Assembly: GCA_947378615.1 (NCBI GenBank)
Contig: CANCKV010000194.1
Location: 1 to 6,503 of the forward strand
DNA from: Chitinophagaceae bacterium
Lineage (GTDB): Bacteria > Bacteroidota > Bacteroidia > Chitinophagales > Chitinophagaceae
Reading direction: 5' to 3'
Length of the DNA: 6,503 bases
Each line of letters opens with the position of its first letter. Position 1 is the stretch's first letter. Positions 5,663 to 6,503 of this stretch are shown here, piece after piece. The position numbers and the translations under genes were made by a program. The notes beneath the pieces were generated by a model. It ran no database searches and had not been told where the DNA came from. It saw nothing but the letters and a program-made list of their open reading frames with translations.

Positions 5663-6503
5663 ATGAAACAAAAATTTGAGATACCAGTTGGTGCACAGCA
5701 TATTTCTCTGTTAGAGCCCTTACATTTTAAGCTGACTACAGAAAATGAAACAATAGTTGACGCAGATGCTAATTTATACTATGTACACCGTGGTATAGAA
5801 AATGCCTGCACAACAAAATTTAAATACCGTCAGGTACCATTAGTGGTAGGACGTGTTTGTGGTCTTTGTTCTGTTTCTCATGGAACTGCTGCTGCACAGG
5901 TAATTGAAAAATTAACAAAGGTTGAGATTCCTTTAAGGGCAAAATACTTGCGGATGCTTGTTATTGAGCTTGACCGTATTCACTCACATTTATTATGCTT
6001 GGCACACGTTGCAGAGAATTCAGGATTCGAAGCTTTGTTTATGCAAACAATGCGTGACCGTGAATATTCAATGGAGTTGTTAGAGTCTGTTTGTGGCAAC
6101 CGTGTACAATATGATTATTCAATTGTAGGAGGTGTTAATCGTGATTTAAGACCCGATGTCGCTGCAGATATTAAGACCAAATTGGCATTGCTTAAACCTA
6201 GAGTAGAAGCACTTCATGAAGTGTTTGAAACCAATTGGACTTTATCATTGAAGAATAAAGGTATCGGGACTATTTCAAAGGAAATGGCGATGAAATTAAA
6301 TGCGGTAGGTCCTTTAGCAAGAGCGGCAGGTGTTCCGATTGATGTGCGTAACGAAACGGAAGATTTATTGCCTTGGAAAGAATTAGGTTTCGAAATGATT
6401 TTAGATACAGCAGGCGATGTGTATGCTCGTAATATGGTTCGTATCAAAGAATTATATGTGGCTTTCCGTATCATCGATAATATCTTGAATGGTCTGCCAG
6501 AAG
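5663..6503 (+). CDS. echE: Energy-converting [NiFe] hydrogenase large (catalytic) subunit, 3' partial
   Basis: The frame opens with ATG at 5663 and stays open to the right edge, giving 280 of an expected roughly 360 residues. Near the N-terminus VGAQH (9-13) stands where relatives have GPQHP, followed by YVHRGIE (40-46). RVCGLCSVSH (64-73) is the first nickel-ligand motif RxCGxCxxxH, with C66 and C69 as Ni/Fe ligands; complex I NuoD has lost these cysteines. Further family marks are ELDRIHSHLLCL (102-113), AENSGF (117-122), GNRVQYDYSIVGGVNRD (145-161) and GPLARAAGVPIDVR (216-229). The second motif (DPCxxC) lies beyond the window, so full catalytic integrity is not shown. The enzyme is expected to interconvert 2H+ and H2 with low-potential electrons arriving from the small subunit on the cytoplasmic face. 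Nickel-insertion (hyp) genes and echF are not in view. Confidence 0.92.
   Translation, partial: MKQKFEIPVGAQHISLLEPLHFKLTTENETIVDADANLYYVHRGIENACTTKFKYRQVPLVVGRVCGLCSVSHGTAAAQVIEKLTKVEIPLRAKYLRMLVIELDRIHSHLLCLAHVAENSGFEALFMQTMRDREYSMELLESVCGNRVQYDYSIVGGVNRDLRPDVAADIKTKLALLKPRVEALHEVFETNWTLSLKNKGIGTISKEMAMKLNAVGPLARAAGVPIDVRNETEDLLPWKELGFEMILDTAGDVYARNMVRIKELYVAFRIIDNILNGLPE

Noticed and set aside
6214..6474. Minus-strand open frame of 86 codons
   Set aside because: It is antisense to the large hydrogenase subunit, whose plus-strand frame carries conserved motifs throughout.
1920..6503. Respiratory complex I (nuo) operon
   Set aside because: The large subunit keeps RxCGxCxxxH, the small subunit has CxxC instead of adjacent cysteines, and the gene order is that of ech rather than nuo.

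Overview
The window is AT-rich and fits a member of the Bacteroidota. Three things point there: A-rich start contexts with no clear Shine-Dalgarno sequence, a TAnnTTTG-type -7 promoter element (TATTTTTG, 1889-1896), and a helical protein ending in a carboxypeptidase-regulatory-like domain. No RNA gene, CRISPR array, transposase or origin could be recognised.

Left part (1-1919). A gene cut by the left edge (1-762, +) encodes a helical protein with a C-terminal beta-sandwich domain and is closed by a strong intrinsic terminator (790-823). Next, on the minus strand, lies a secreted protein with a probable Cys/His papain-like (NlpC/P60 or CHAP-type) catalytic site (1032-1673). It is bracketed by two direct copies of a repeat about 107 bp long (842-948 and 1691-1797), aligned without gaps at an offset of 849 bp. 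A GC-rich hairpin (982-1007) sits just beyond this gene's stop.

Right part (1920-6503). Five co-directional genes follow the order echA-echB-echC-echD-echE of an energy-converting, membrane-bound [NiFe] hydrogenase of group 4. They encode an antiporter-like proton/ion channel subunit, a NuoH-like membrane anchor, a NuoB-like small subunit, a NuoC-like linker subunit and the catalytic large subunit, which is cut by the right edge. The large subunit keeps the first Ni-binding motif (RVCGLCSVSH), which true complex I NuoD lacks, so a hydrogenase is favoured over a complex I. In known Ech enzymes the six-subunit complex couples electron transfer between ferredoxin and protons/H2 to ion translocation across the inner membrane. 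The sixth gene expected, a 2x[4Fe-4S] ferredoxin-like echF, would lie past the right edge.

Regulation. A 12-bp perfect palindrome (1854-1865) stands just upstream of the candidate -7 element, roughly where a class II activator would bind. The genes are tightly packed (3-15 nt apart) except for a 113-nt spacer between echC and echD, which carries an array of AATC words at mostly 8-10 nt spacing.
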